Below are positions 10,024 through 21,855 of a stretch of DNA of 64,000 nucleotides, piece by piece; within the stretch, counting starts at the first letter, position 1, and each line of letters begins with the position of its first letter. Both the position numbers and the translations under genes were made by a program. Origin of the DNA: Enoplolaimus lenunculus (Eukaryota > Nematoda > Enoplea > Enoplida > Thoracostomopsidae); assembly GCA_030248215.1 (NCBI GenBank), contig JASANG010003025.1, positions 42,359-106,358 on the forward strand, read 5' to 3'. The notes beneath the pieces are model-generated. The model saw nothing but the letters and a program-made list of their open reading frames with translations. It was not told where the DNA came from and did not search any database.

Positions 10024-10518
10024 ACACGAGATGTGTGACGTGGACCATTGTCAATGGTCAGAAAATCACTGGTTAAACCAGAAATTTTTCATTGGTGCGA
10101 GCAGACGCTGTGAAGCCAAATCAAAACGCAATTTTAGTACGAAAAATCTTAATACAAAATTTTGGTTTTGTGCCCTGTTGGAGAAAATGGCCATGTCTTG
10201 GCGTTTCCTTGGATCCTCCAATTGAGAGTATGTAAAATTTTAAACCAGCTGACGCATCGAAGCCGCAGGCCTGAGCCAGATTCATCATACGTGAACGTAC
10301 GATACCGTACGCTGATGGACAGAGCAGCATGATAAGTAAAACGCCAAACTTATTTGATCCCGTCAATACGTACTTACCCAGTGCATGGAAGGATTGCGCT
10401 ATACTTTACTGAACCGCACGCCGGCTTAGAAGCAACCCAAAATCTTTCCCAAACCCATCGTTTGGCACCATCCAAGCCACAAACGTGCCTTTATCGTGTT
10501 TGAACTCTTTTCTTAATG
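10024..10518. other. EEP 3' flank
   Basis: AATAAA overlaps the stop codon. A fragment with GATTGCGCTATACTT at about 10392-10430 is one end of a family H element. No other gene. Confidence 0.5.
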
Positions 10519-10766
10519 CACTGTAAATTCCAATGAATTGATTAATCAACTCAGCTTGATAGTTATTTCTGAGTTAACAGATTTAACGTATTAACTGACT
10601 CTGAGTTGAGTTGATTCTCACTCTGAGTTCAGTTTATGCCTGGTATTAAGTTGAATAATTAAGTCAGAGTGAATTTTATTCAGAATTTTGAGTTCTAAAA
10701 GTTTTATCTCTGACTGAATGTTTCAACTCATTCTGGGTTAAAATAAACTCACTGGGATTTACAGTG
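10519..10766. mobile_element. family B MITE
   Basis: Complete: CACTGTAAATTCCAATGAAT to CTGGGATTTACAGTG, palindromic. Confidence 0.88.
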
Positions 10767-11599
10767 TGTTTAAGAAATAAACAAATCTGTACATTAAAGC
10801 TGGAACGCCCCACATACGTATTTTTCGCAACTTTCACGCATTACTTTGTTTACAATAATTTGTTAAGAAATACACGTGATTATACAGTAAATTTGCAAGC
10901 AAAGTTTTGTGTTTTCGCTAACGTTTGCCCATTGTGCAAAGCTGGCAGACTAGTAATGTTTATGCTACAAATATATAACATATATATTTCTGTACTATAT
11001 ATTATCAAGAACGTAGGAAGGATTTGCAGTTCGGAACGGTTTAAAAATTCCCTATCGCTTTTGACTCTCCACAACCCTGTCTATTTTATTCTAAATCTTG
11101 TAAAAACCGCTTTCGATGTGTCTCTAGAAGTTTCAAAGAGCGATATATTCTGCGTATTGCTTCCATTGAATACAGAGGGTGTAAAGATATGTGTAGAACG
11201 TTTATTCAAATTCTATACACAATGGTTTAGGGGCCACCGGACCACAAAATAAAACCCAGCCGCGGCGCAAAACGGACTTAAATGACAGGCGTTGTACGAA
11301 AAGCAAAAGTTCATGTGGTCAAAGACAAAAGGAAATGAAGCCAAGCCAGAAACGGTGCCGGGACCTTCGTCACCATTTTGGGTTGCGGTCTTTTTTTATT
11401 GTTGGCTTTTGTGTACTAGTGTTGCAAGAGCTGAATTTGAGTCGATTATTCTGTACCACAATTCGATTGGGTCAAAAACTGTGACGCGGTTTTGCGAATT
11501 GAAACGTTTTTAAATTCAGTAAACTGTAAATTTTTTAAGTTTAGTAAAAATATGAGAATTTAGTAATTGTTGTTGATTTATACTGCAATTATTATTAAT
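10767..11599. other. no supported gene
   Basis: A 162-codon open frame (10764-11252) starts in the MITE end and has no recognisable motif. The phrase ATTAAAGCTGGAACGCC near 10793 recurs near 33655, so part of this is repeat. Confidence 0.4.
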
Positions 11600-12727
11600 A
11601 CAAGTTGTTAAAGTGCCCCTAACCGGGCCATAGAAAAAGATATGTTTTGAAAATATATTTGATGTGTAACGTGTAAAGTTTAGAAACAAGGGACTCGAAC
11701 AAATTTTGAAAGTTAAATTCACGTACTACCTTTTTTCACAAAAATCGGGCTTATTTTCTAGGACAGCATATTTCAGATTGCCAAAAAAGTTTTGGCGGTC
11801 ACAAGCAAGCTGTGATGTGTCACACAGAAACATATTCACAGCTTTGGGCGGCCATAAATCAAACAGTATTATATTTGATGTTTTCCTTCGGTTAAAAAGA
11901 AATTTGACAAATTTTGTAATCGCTTTATTTCATGATAAAATTTTGAAGAACCCTTGAGAAGTCTGCGTACCTGAATTGTACTGGCAAAGTGCAATATTTT
12001 CTGAAACTTTATATATTCGTTTATAATTTTGCGTAATTTAGCATTCGTTTATAGCATGAACCAGGAAGCAGCCGTAGTTTAAAATACCGGAGTCAGAGTT
12101 GAACCAAAATTTGCCTTAGTCGGAGAGGTCGATTTTATGTTGGAGACGAAGGCTGACGTCGCATTATACTGTGCTATGAACAATGGGCCACTCAAAAACA
12201 AAGGTTAAGATTTCGATAAAACTAAAGTTGGTTATAAAGCTTCATACTGCCATCTATGTTTGTAAATTATCGTTTTTGTATAAAATCCACACAGGGCTAG
12301 AAATTTGTGCCGTGAAAAATGGCACTTATTAGTGCCAGTAGTAGTAAATAGGTAAACATTTGTTTCATGGTGTTTGAATAAGATGAAAATCACATCTCCA
12401 CAGCGCATGTTCAAAGCGTCTATCCCCTGAGTCATTTTTTTGCGATAACGGGTAATTCAGAAAATTACGAAACTATCAAACAAAGCTGTGAATATGTTTC
12501 TGTGTGACACATCACAGCTTGCTTGTGACCGCCAAAACTTTTTTGGCAATCTGAAATATGCTGTCCTAGAAAATAAGCCCGATTTTTGTGAAAAAAGGTA
12601 GTACGTGAATTTAACTTTCAAAATTTGTTCGAGTCCCTTGTTTCTAAACTTTACACGTTACACATCAAATATATTTTCAAAACATATCTTTTTCTATGGC
12701 CCGGTTAGGGGCACTTTAACAACTTGT
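11600..12727. mobile_element. large inverted-repeat (foldback) element
   Basis: Arms 11600-11846 and 12481-12727 are 247 bp each and almost perfect inverse copies, around a ~635-bp spacer. The outer ends read ACAAGTTGTTAAAGTGCCCC and its inverse. No transposase is seen in the spacer, so it is probably a non-autonomous foldback transposon or a young inverted duplication. Confidence 0.85.
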
Positions 12728-13377
12728 TTCACAACTTTACAAAAGTAACTTTGTTCTGATACGGGTATAGATACTGAAAAGATCGAACAACAAACAAAAT
12801 TGAATTGATACTAACTTACCAAGATTATTAAGTCACTCATAACCACTAACTTACCAAGATTATGAAGTCACTCATAACCGATGCACCAACCCCACCAATT
12901 ATTATTTTAATCCATCCGCATTCATGATAGTTTGCTCTACCTAGCTATGTATATTCCTGTTTTTAAAACAATTTTCTTTACAGATTTTAAAAAAGTCAAC
13001 GCACAATATGACGAAAAACCAGATAATGTAGCATCAACTGTTGCATAACAATACGCTAAGCCAACACACTAGGCAATGCTTAAAAAATAATTGTTGGCTC
13101 TATGTACCGGGGCTGCGTAGTTTTATAGTTTACTTCGACGCCGTTTATCTGAGTCAAAATACGAAGAAAATTTGCACAAAAATTAGAGCAAACTTTCGCC
13201 TAGTTTGCTACTACAGAACTTGAATGGAACCTGACATTGTATGTAGTAAGCTTATAGTATGATGTTGCTACATGCGATAAATTATACATATCTAAACTAG
13301 CTGCATGAAAATATGAACGATTTTTAGAATCAAAAATTTTGGGTAAAACATATTATAAGAGACACTACCGTGTCCTT
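12728..13377. other. no feature recognised
   Basis: A short direct repeat CTAACTTACCAAGATTAT occurs twice near 12812 and 12846. No gene. Confidence 0.5.
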
Positions 13378-13546
13378 ATGATTATTACTATTATTACTAG
13401 TATTATTATTATTTTTATTATTCTTATTATGATTACTATTATTATTATTGCTATTATTATTTTTATTATTATTGTTATGATTACTATTATTATATTATTA
13501 TTATTATTATTATTACTATTATTACTATTATAATTATTATTATTAT
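13378..13546. repeat. ATT/TTA microsatellite
   Basis: A ~170-bp run of ATT/TTA triplets with scattered changes. Confidence 0.92.
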
Positions 13547-13849
13547 TTTGTGAAAAAAGTTGAAGATTAAGAATTTAGCCTTCATTGAGTCTGACTAGTA
13601 AATAGTGTACTATTAGGAAGTAATTGGTCGCATACAAAAGACTGCGAAAAATGGCAGAACATATTCATGTGCGAAAAGGTGGAATATTAAGCAAATGTAA
13701 AAATCAGGGTCGGAATGCTTTATTCCTGAAATTGTAACGGTTGTTTGATAGATTTATTTGTATACACACGGATGTACACAGTTGAATACTCTTGTGCAAT
13801 ATGGACATTATTCGCTCTTCGTGCTAGAGACAGCATATATAATTCACGG

Positions 13850-14279
13850 TTCATCCGGTATTCCTCTTCCGGCAAAATTGCTGCCAAAATTCAATTCCTA
13901 TTCCTGTTCGGCATTCAAAGACGCCGGAATAGGAATTTTTTGCGGTTTGTTTGAAAAATTATTGAAAACTATTTTAATTTTTAAAAACTTTGACTTTGAA
14001 AAAAATCGCTATTTCGAAATAAATGTTTTTGCAATTAGGCCAGTTTTGTTAATAAGCTGTTAAAATTAAATACCTGACTGTGTTTTCACAAAACTTCATG
14101 ATAAAGTTGCTCAAAATTCGCTTAAGACAGTTTTTGGCAAGTTTTCTAAAATAGTACAACAGTAATTTGGTGATAAACATTTATGATGAACATTATTCCA
14201 TATTCTGGTTCCTGTTTCTGCGAAAAAACTTCAATTCCAGTTCCTGTTCCGGGCAAAACTTAGTTCCCGTTAGAACCCT
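13850..14279 (-). mobile_element. family I repeat, degenerate
   Basis: TTCCTCTTCCGGCAAAATT near the left, and AGTTCCCGTTAGAACCCTT at the right matching the family I end. Interior decayed. Confidence 0.55.
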
Positions 14280-15087
14280 TAACTCAGAAGGAACAACGTC
14301 ATTCTGCCTCAAATACCTGTTTGCTCCAACCGCATTTTAAGATATTTAACTCTGGTGCACTCGTTCGTTCTGAGAAGCGCTCCGAAAGTATCGCATTACA
14401 TTCAGTTCTATTGATGATAAAAGATAAAAGGCCTCTCTTTTACCTTTCGCCCCGCAATCAGCTACGCAGATCGTATACAACCGGTATAAACAAAAATTTC
14501 TAAAACCCAACAAAATGGTATTTTTATAAGCCAAATTGTTAGATATTCCGGTCAAAAAATTTTGCGTCAATTCCTTGTGTTCCCTCACGGAATAAAATAG
14601 GATCAAAATGACGTTTGCACCCTTCCGAAATGAAATTTTGACAACAGAGTCTGTTCTGGTCACCGGAGAGTTTATTGTGGTTCTTGGTTTGATTTTTAGA
14701 AGCAAATTTTTTTGCTGTCGTTTCACGTTGTTTTCAAACCAACACAAACTAAAAACGAACCAATCGTAATCGAGACGGAAAGATGCAATAAACAAGTTTC
14801 CGGTTCCATGAAGTCGTTGGGTTCAAAATGCGAGCAAACGCGAGTATTTTTTGATTTTAGCATTTTTTTGAGTACTCAACCAGTTCTTATATGTTTAGTA
14901 TATTTCAATGATTGTTGTAATATTTTTCAGCTGGAAACCACAATTAATGTTCATAAAAATTGCAAAATTTGAAATTGTATTTGAAAAATATCGCAAGTTT
15001 CAAATGAACAATAATTAGCATCGCAAAATTTTAATAAAATGACGATTAGGCTTCGGACAAGATGTATATATTCATTGTACCTTGTAC
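14280..15087. other. no supported gene
   Basis: A 149-codon open frame on the - strand (14346-14795) is the longest here but has no recognised motif. The rest is AT-rich. Confidence 0.4.
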
Positions 15088-15330
15088 ATTGTAAATTTCA
15101 GTGAATTGATTTTAAATCAAAATGGGTGAAATTTGAAATTTGCACAGTGGTCTGAGCTGTGAATTAGGTCTTTCAGAGCTCACAAATTCTGAATTGATTT
15201 AGCTCATTCAGAGTTATTTAATCAACAAGTTGAGAATTAAATCAGCTCAGAGTGAGTTAATGTTTACTGTTATTGATTCAGAAACAGCCAGAAATAACAA
15301 ATTCTCTCCCTGAGTGATTGTTGCCAAATT
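15088..15330. mobile_element. family B MITE, first of a duplicated pair
   Basis: CATTGTAAATTTCAGTGAAT start, interior family B words, diverged right end. Together with ~70 bp of left flank (ATTAGGCTTCGGACA...) it is repeated at 15331-15602. Confidence 0.7.
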
Positions 15331-15379
15331 TGAGAATTGACAATTAGGCTTGGGCAGGAATGGATATATTCATCGTATC

Positions 15380-15602
15380 TTATACGTTGTAAATTCCAGT
15401 GAATTGATTTTAATTCAAAATTAGTTGAATCACTGAGTTTGAATTATAACATTCAGAACTCAATATTCGGAATTGATTGAACGCATTCTGAACAAATTTA
15501 GTCAACCCAACTGCAAATAATTCAGCTTAGAGTGAGTTAATGTTTATTGCAATTAACTTAGAAATAACCAGAAATGACTAATTCGTTCTGTGAGTTGATT
15601 AA
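15380..15602. mobile_element. family B MITE, second of a duplicated pair
   Basis: GTTGTAAATTCCAGTGAATT start, preceded by ATTAGGCTTGGGCAGGAATG, the same flank as the first copy. Confidence 0.7.
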
Positions 15603-15639
15603 TATACTTTTGCAATTTTATGTTTTAGAACAGTATTCG

Positions 15640-15735
15640 CGCGTTCCCAGGTCTTTGCAACGAGAACTTGCAGTTACAAATTTTACGATTGCACGTGTAA
15701 ATAATTGTAGCTGCAAATTCACGCTGTAACAACTA
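15640..15735. mobile_element. family K repeat fragment
   Basis: GAGAACTTGCAGTTACAAAT and TTGCACGTGTAAATAA match the long copy near 61640. Confidence 0.5.
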
Positions 15736-15789
15736 GATGTAGATTTTGGCTTCGAAACTGTTTTAAGCATATTTAGTTCATAATGCTTT

Positions 15790-16098
15790 TAAAACTGCTT
15801 TCAGAAGCTTAAACTAACTTGATTTAAACTTAAGCTAATCCAGCAGTATTAAACTAACTTTCTAGATTAACTAAACTAACAGGTAAGTTTTAAGCTTAAA
15901 ACTCATTTAAAATCTTGAATATTTTTCAGTTTAAGCTAAACTTATGAAATCTTAGATACACATAATTTCTTGGCTGCACTCGTTACTTAAACCAAAAATG
16001 AAGTTTAACTTAAACTCGCGTTAAAGCTAAAAATATGTTAGTCTCGTTTATTTCGGCAAGCCATTTAAGTTTTACTTTGAAGTTAATAACCAAGTTTA
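15790..16098 (-). mobile_element. family D MITE
   Basis: Reverse orientation: AAACTAACTTGATTTAAACTT to AAGTTTTACTTTGAAG, with the conserved AATCCAGCAGTATTAAACT segment. Confidence 0.7.
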
Positions 16099-16103
16099 GA
16101 TAA

Positions 16104-16349
16104 GCTGTTGGTTAGAAATTTATCACAAACTGGTGATAGTGTTGATTTATGTATTTGGTTTCTGGTGGGTCTATAAAAGAGTGGGTTTACATTCTAGATT
16201 ACATTTTTTGCTTAGGCTTAGGCTTAGGCTTTGGCTTAGGAATATGCTCAATCTACTGTTACACCCCTTAAAGTAACATTGGGCCATGATGAAACCAAAT
16301 ACATAAATCAACACTATCACCAGTTTGTGATAAATTTCTAACCAACAGC
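16104..16349. repeat. 58-bp perfect inverted repeat around a family A2 remnant
   Basis: Arms 16104-16161 and 16292-16349 are exact inverse copies (GCTGTTGGTTAGAAATTTAT... and inverse). The loop is the 3' two thirds of a family A2 MITE that lacks its left TIR. Confidence 0.9.
16162..16291 (+). mobile_element. family A2 MITE, left end missing
   Basis: CTGGTGGGTCTATAAAAG, TTAGGC units, then CCCCTTAAAGTAACATTGGG at the right. The left TIR is replaced by an arm of the surrounding inverted repeat. Confidence 0.8.
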
Positions 16350-16644
16350 AGTTTTACTTGCTAAGTACATATATGGTTTTAGTTTTTAAATTTATTTATC
16401 TTACGACAAATTTCATTGATTAACTACAACTTTTTCAAAATCCTTGAACAAGGCCAATACCGTTTTGACTCGGCTATCTGACTACACCCCTGTGGTATTC
16501 AAGAAAACATTTGTGAAATTTAAAATTTAAAATTTAAACTAAGCATTGTTTTCGTGTTTAAGGAATTGAACACAAGGTTTTAGCGTCTCAAATACTTTGT
16601 TTTAATATCTTTGTGAAAAAACAACAACAGCTTCAAATACAAAC

Positions 16645-16812
16645 CGGGCCCGTAGCCAAGGGGGGGCGGGGCAAGGGATGGGGGCTCTGCCCCCGGGAAA
16701 ACTTTTGCCTCCCATAGAAAATTTTCAGCCTTGCTTGTAAGTCATTGAAAACGCTTGTATGCCCCTCCTGATAAAATTTTTTAGCTCCCCGTAGGTCGAT
16801 GAGCTGGCTACG
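16645..16812 (+). mobile_element. family F repeat
   Basis: GCCCGTAGCCAAGGGGG to GAGCTGGCTACG. Core: TTTTCAGCCTTGCTTGTAAG, then CTTGTATGCCCCTCCTGA. Short, non-coding, no clear target duplication; the ends are roughly inverse (GTAGCC / GGCTAC). Confidence 0.75.
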
Positions 16813-17681
16813 CGTCTACCAGGCTTTTAGGGTATGCGAAAAACGTTTGATCTTAAGAAAAAGGCGCGGGTTACACTTTACTATTGATTCCTTGGGGTCC
16901 AATCAATTGGAGTCGAAAAGTTTTAATGGACAGATTCTTTGCGAACCAGCGACCAGGGTTCACAGTGCAATTATGCTGCTCTGTGTAACTTTTGGCTTGG
17001 TTTGGCTCCAAACCAATGGGTAATACGCCGCTATTAGGTTTGTAAACCTCGGCCGTTCTACCGAATTCTGGCTATTTAATAGACCTTCGGTGTAGAAGCG
17101 TAAATTTGGATTGATTGGGGCCTCGGCGATGAAAAACGGCTTAAATATTGGTGGTTAAAATAGAATTTGCAAATCGTTAACGGTGGTTTTTAATATGGCA
17201 GTGTATACCTGACGGTAATGAATGCAGATTGCAGTTCAGAGGGTCGTGTTTCCCCTTTTTTCGCTTGGGTCGAAAAATGTCTGTGTATAGATCTGGTTTG
17301 GATGGATTGGGTTTTAGGCTACAGCGTTTGTAAACCAACTTGAAGCAGCTGGCAGTTCGCTGAAATAATTAAGTCACTAAGTGTATACGGGACAATGCGT
17401 GTAAATGTGTCTGAAGGTTTTAAACTTCCTAATAATTTTTGGTTTCAACTATTTTTACTGTTCAGGGTTATTTGGCTTTAGGAATTGATAGCTACTTCTT
17501 GCTGGGACCTAAATAAACTTTGAATTCCGACAATTTAGTCACGAGAATTACGTCCAAAACGGATACTATTTTAATGATAGCAGATCAAACGTTGTAGGTA
17601 GTATATTTTTGAGTATACAAATAAAAACAAGTCTAAGTGACCACAGGCGAAGCCAGGAATTAATTTAGGGTAAACATGATG
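16813..17681. other. no feature recognised
   Basis: Mixed composition and no supported gene. A 74-codon frame from 16799 overlaps the family F end and lacks motifs. Confidence 0.45.
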
Positions 17682-17928
17682 CACTGTATTCCATTTCAGT
17701 GAGTTGATTTTAATTCAGAATGAGTTGAATGCAATCAGAGGTCTGAGCTCTGAATTATAGGGTCTTTCAGAACTCAGAATTCTGAATTGATTTAAGTCAT
17801 TCTGAGTTAATTAATCAACTAACCCAGAATCAAATCCACTCACAATGAGTTAATGTTTATTGTAATTAACTCAGAAATAGCCGATTTTCTCGTTGAGTTC
17901 ATTAATCAACTCATCGAAATTTACAGTG
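17682..17928. mobile_element. family B MITE
   Basis: CACTGTATTCCATTTCAGTG to GAAATTTACAGTG with the family interior. Confidence 0.85.
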
Positions 17929-18039
17929 CGGGACATTTATTGACCGCAAGAATCAAACAAGTTCTTCTATAAATTCTGGCGGGGTGTATATCTCGCGCCA
18001 GGTAGTATTCCCCCGTGACAGCGTTTTACGTCATTTCAA

Positions 18040-18410
18040 CAGCGTTTGTTACTCCCGTCCCCCCCGTTATTCGGTTACGGACTGTTATTTGTTTTTAACC
18101 CACCCTCCGGCACCCTTCCTCACTGATATATCCGATACTGCAACTATCTGGTGAATTAAACGTTTATTTGTCTTGTATCAAAAGTTTTAGCGATAACGTA
18201 AGGTTACACTTATAAAGTTTTGAACTCTACTTTATTTGGTCCTGAAATTATTTATGCACTACAAATAGGAATCATTAATATTTATGGAGTCTAATTAGGG
18301 TTTAGGGACTCTATCCATTTACGGACTCTTATTAGAGAGACGGACTCCTATTGATTGGGACTCAAAATGGGGACCCCTCTTATTACCCCCTCTTATCCCA
18401 GTCACTACAG
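18040..18410 (+). mobile_element. family G MITE, left end degraded
   Basis: GTTATTCGGTTACGGACTGT, GGACTCAAAATGGGGACCCC and the right TIR CTCTTATCCCAGTCACTACAG followed by TA. Confidence 0.75.
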
Positions 18411-18837
18411 TATGCATTAGGCGAGTTGCAGCGATTTCGTTGCAAAAAATTATTTGGTAATGCAATAGGTTGCTCAGCGCCGGATGCAGGAATATCGGAC
18501 GGTGGGGCGCTTTCGGGGAGAAACCGGATATAGTTTTCCGGTAAAAAAAAAGATGTCCGTTTCTGTTATAAAAATACCGGAGTTATATAAAATATCTTAA
18601 AAATTGACCAGATCATCAACCAGATATATTGTAATTGTTCGATTTCAAACTATTCCGGTGAATATTTGCATAACCCCCACAATATAAATTACCGTCGTTT
18701 CGCGTAAAGTAGACCAACGTAGGATTTTACCCGCCGCTACGCGAGGGAAAACGCGGGACGGGTAGAAAAATTTCAGCCACGGGTGAAGATTTGCATCACG
18801 CGGTTAAAAATTGACATTTTTCACCAGCGTCAAACCT

Positions 18838-18992
18838 TTAACCCTTTCTCACATGAATATTTTCTATTTCCCCTGAGACATACTTTTATGCTAGGATTCG
18901 AACTTCAGTGACTGGAGCGGGAGGCGTATACCGTCACCACTCAGCTATAGGAGCTTGACGCTCGAGCCCGGGGGGCTCTCACGTCTTGTTAA
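18838..18992 (-). mobile_element. family E tRNA-like MITE, 5' part lost
   Basis: TTAACCCTTTCTCACATGAA end, inverse B box GGATTCGAACTTC and inverse A box ACCACTCAGCTA. It stops after the GAGCCC hairpin. Confidence 0.82.
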
Positions 18993-19744
18993 GCTTTCAT
19001 GTGTAAAATTAATTGTAGCTATAACCACGGCAAGAGTACCACTTCCCATACCCCTATGTGGGGCCCACCCCTAAAGGGACCCCCACCCTACCGGTTGAAA
19101 CAAACACCGCCGAAATTTAAAAATGCGTCTGGCTTCTCGCTCCCATCGCGCGCGAGTTTGGGGCCCCCCGCTCTGAAGTTCGGAGAGAGTTCCCACTCTT
19201 GTCTGTTCCGACACTGGCTATAACGCAAAACTTCATTAAAGTCCAAATCACCAGCGATCTTTAAAATACTGATTTAACTCCAGGTGAGGGTACAAGATGC
19301 GTTCTGAATAGTATTTCTTACCGTAGCTTAAACCTGCGAGTAAAAAAACTTCTTATTTGTCTGAGTAATAAGCGTGGGTCGGGTTAAATATCATTACCCA
19401 CATCCAATTCTGGACTAGACTCTAAGCCAATTGTACACAATGTGAGTTAGTGTTTTAACAATTACTACGCGTATTTGCAGTGTAAAAATTACAAAATTTT
19501 ATGCAAAATGTACGCAGTCGTAAATTTTTTCTAATTTTTGAGTTTTAACAACAATATGGTGCTAGCGCTAGATTTCAAATCTATTTGATTTTGACAGTTG
19601 TTAGCTTAAACTATTTTCACGTTTCAAACCCCAACCCGTAGGCCAGCTATATACTGTGTCTAGTGACCCTGGCTGAAAAGTCTTCTATAATTGATTGTAT
19701 TTTAGCACAAAAAGCACCACACGTGCGCGATTTCATTCTGACAG
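18993..19744. other. no feature recognised
   Basis: Contains a C-rich stretch at 19060-19180 and AT-rich DNA. The 74-codon frame there has no motif. Confidence 0.45.
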
Positions 19745-19910
19745 ACCGGTAGCCAGAGGGCAGGTACCAATGGCTGACCCCCCATAAAAGGTTTTCACTG
19801 CCCCATCCTCAAAGAAATGTTTGAACCCTGCTTGTAAGTCATGTGATATTCCTGCATGCACCTGATATACTTGTGTAACCCCTTCCGCTACGATGTTGAC
19901 CTGGCTGCGG
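19745..19910 (+). mobile_element. family F repeat
   Basis: ACCGGTAGCCAGAGGGC start and the core TTGAACCCTGCTTGTAAGTC, diverged. Confidence 0.6.
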
Positions 19911-20561
19911 GGATACAGCTTAAACAACCAATAGAGGCGGAACTAAGCTCATCGTCTGACGCCTGGCAAACGCGATAGATATTAGAAGCTAAAAGCAATT
20001 CTGGTTTAGGCAAAAGTGTTGTTTGATGAAACTTTGTTGTTAGCAAACCAACTTGGTAATGATTAGAGTAGCACCGGTGTAGGATCTTATAGTCAAACCA
20101 GGAAAAAAATTGAAAATCCGATTAGCGAAAAATTCAAATAATTATAAAAATACCGGATAGTGGTCGGAAACCGGAACCAGCTCAGTAGCAATCATTTCGT
20201 TTCCGTAGTGGATCATTCCGCTATTTTACTATCTGCATAAGTGCGTTTTTTTCGAGTCTTTCCAGAAATTTCCGGCGGATATATGTCCTCATGTTCTAAG
20301 CTTGTAATTGCTCCGGGTCGTGCAAGGTGGACCATAATGGATGGGGTGAAAACACGAAAGGATTTCTCTTGTAGTATCTTTGTTTCACTGGCTGGCCTGT
20401 CCTGAGTAACAATTAAGGCTTTAAACGGCCTGGTATGGATCAAATAGGTGTTCAGGGCACGACATATACCCATTATGCTGTCCTGGAAGGTACAATTGAC
20501 ATAATGAGCTACGTTAATACAACGTGTCGGACAAAGGTTCCGGCTGCTATATGCAAAAAGA
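19911..20561. other. no feature recognised
   Basis: CCGGAAACCGGAACC words near 20140-20200 hint at family I remnants. No gene. Confidence 0.4.
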
Positions 20562-20712
20562 CCAGACCCGTAGCCATCTTACCTTGCTAGAGGGACTAAG
20601 CAAGCATTGTTCAGGAGGGGCATACAAGGGTTTTTGATTATATAAACAAGATTGAAAATTTCCTAGAGGGAGGGCGAAACGTTTTCAAGGGAGGGTTGAG
20701 TTACCCTCATCA
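20562..20712 (-). mobile_element. family F repeat
   Basis: Reverse copy: ACCCGTAGCCATCTTACC, then GAGGGGCATACAAGGGTTT. Confidence 0.65.
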
Positions 20713-20717
20713 TCATC

Positions 20718-20958
20718 CACAGTCAAAATAATATTTCTGATGTTTAAGAAAAAATTTCATACATTTAAGAAATAGCAAGGTGTACTTGAAAAGTATTTCT
20801 GTTACAACAGAATAGATTTCGGAAAAGTTTTGGCATAAAGTTTGAAAAAAGTTTTCCAGTTATTTTTTGAAAAATTGTCTGAAATATCAGAAAACTTTGT
20901 CAGATTTGCCACAGAAAATACTTTTCGGAATAAATTGAGAAAAACTTTTTGTATGGCA
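20718..20958. mobile_element. family J element
   Basis: TTCTGATGTTTAAGAAAAAAT to GAAAATACTTTTCGGAATAA. Shares this order with 38757-39009 and 49544-49803. Confidence 0.65.
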
Positions 20959-21467
20959 GCTACGGGCCCGAAGGCGATAGTGTGGCACCCAGGGTACCCT
21001 AATAGATTTTTATATATGCTGGAAGCAGAAATATTGCTAAAAATGATGACAAGTCATCACCTATTTTATACCTGAGTTTTACTCTCAAAAGCCCCGTTTA
21101 CGACTCGTTAACCCTGTATTCTGGCCAAACTGGAAACGCTGGTGAGTAAAAATTTCAAAATGCTGGTAAAAATTTGTTAAACGTTACCAAACCAAAAATT
21201 TAGATAACAAACCACAAATCCACGAAAGAAAGTTTGAAAATACAATTAATTGAACGAAATTTTCAGTTTTTACAAGAAAGCTTCAAAGTTTCTGAATTCA
21301 AATTTAAATTTGTGTAAAATCAACTAATTTTAAGACATAAAATATAAAAAAATAAAAGTGATAGGCATATTATTGTTATTTCTACAGATAAAGCACGAGT
21401 CAGGTACTCAAACCTTTATTCAGTTACCCGTTTAGGTTCCGGTGGCGCTCCTGGCTGTGCCAAATTC
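20959..21467. other. no feature recognised
   Basis: AT-rich, without gene or repeat that I can name. Confidence 0.45.
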
Positions 21468-21667
21468 GGACTGTATAAAGATCAGGGACGGAACGTTTTT
21501 CTGCGAAACTGCACAAGAGTAATCTTAATAAGCTTTTGCCTAATTTTTGCTTTGGCTTAATAGGCTTAAGTTTGGGCCTAGGCTTACGTACAAGCTCATC
21601 TTACGCTTAGGCTTAGGTTTAGGTATATGCTTATACTACTGTTACGGACTTGTTTTATGCATTGGCC
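21468..21667 (+). mobile_element. family A MITE
   Basis: GTATAAAGATCAGGGACGGAA start, sparse TTAGGC units, TTGTTTTATGCATTGGCC end. Confidence 0.75.
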
Positions 21668-21698
21668 CTATGCTTTATACCGAATTATACGGATATTC

Positions 21699-21855
21699 GA
21701 CCCATGTATAGAGCAGGGCTGGAACGTTTTTCTGCTGGGCTGTAACAGACTCAGTTTAAGCTTTAGACTTCTGTGCTTAGGCTTAGGCTTAGGCTTAGGC
21801 TTAGGCTTAGGAATATGCTTATTCTACTGTTTCGGCCCTGTTCTATACATTGGCC
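21699..21855 (+). mobile_element. family A MITE with perfect target duplication
   Basis: GACCCATGTATAGAGCAGGG to CCTGTTCTATACATTGGCC. Exact 8-bp duplication GGATATTC at 21691-21698 and 21856-21863. Six uninterrupted TTAGGC units at the centre. Best evidence for an hAT-type origin of the family. Confidence 0.92.

Noticed and set aside
10764-11252. 162-codon open frame on the + strand
   Set aside because: It starts with GTG inside a family B MITE, has no recognisable motif or splice context, and part of its sequence recurs near 33655.
14346-14795. 149-codon open frame on the - strand
   Set aside because: No motif, no neighbouring exon-like frame; consistent with chance in a long gene-free stretch, though transcription data could overturn this.
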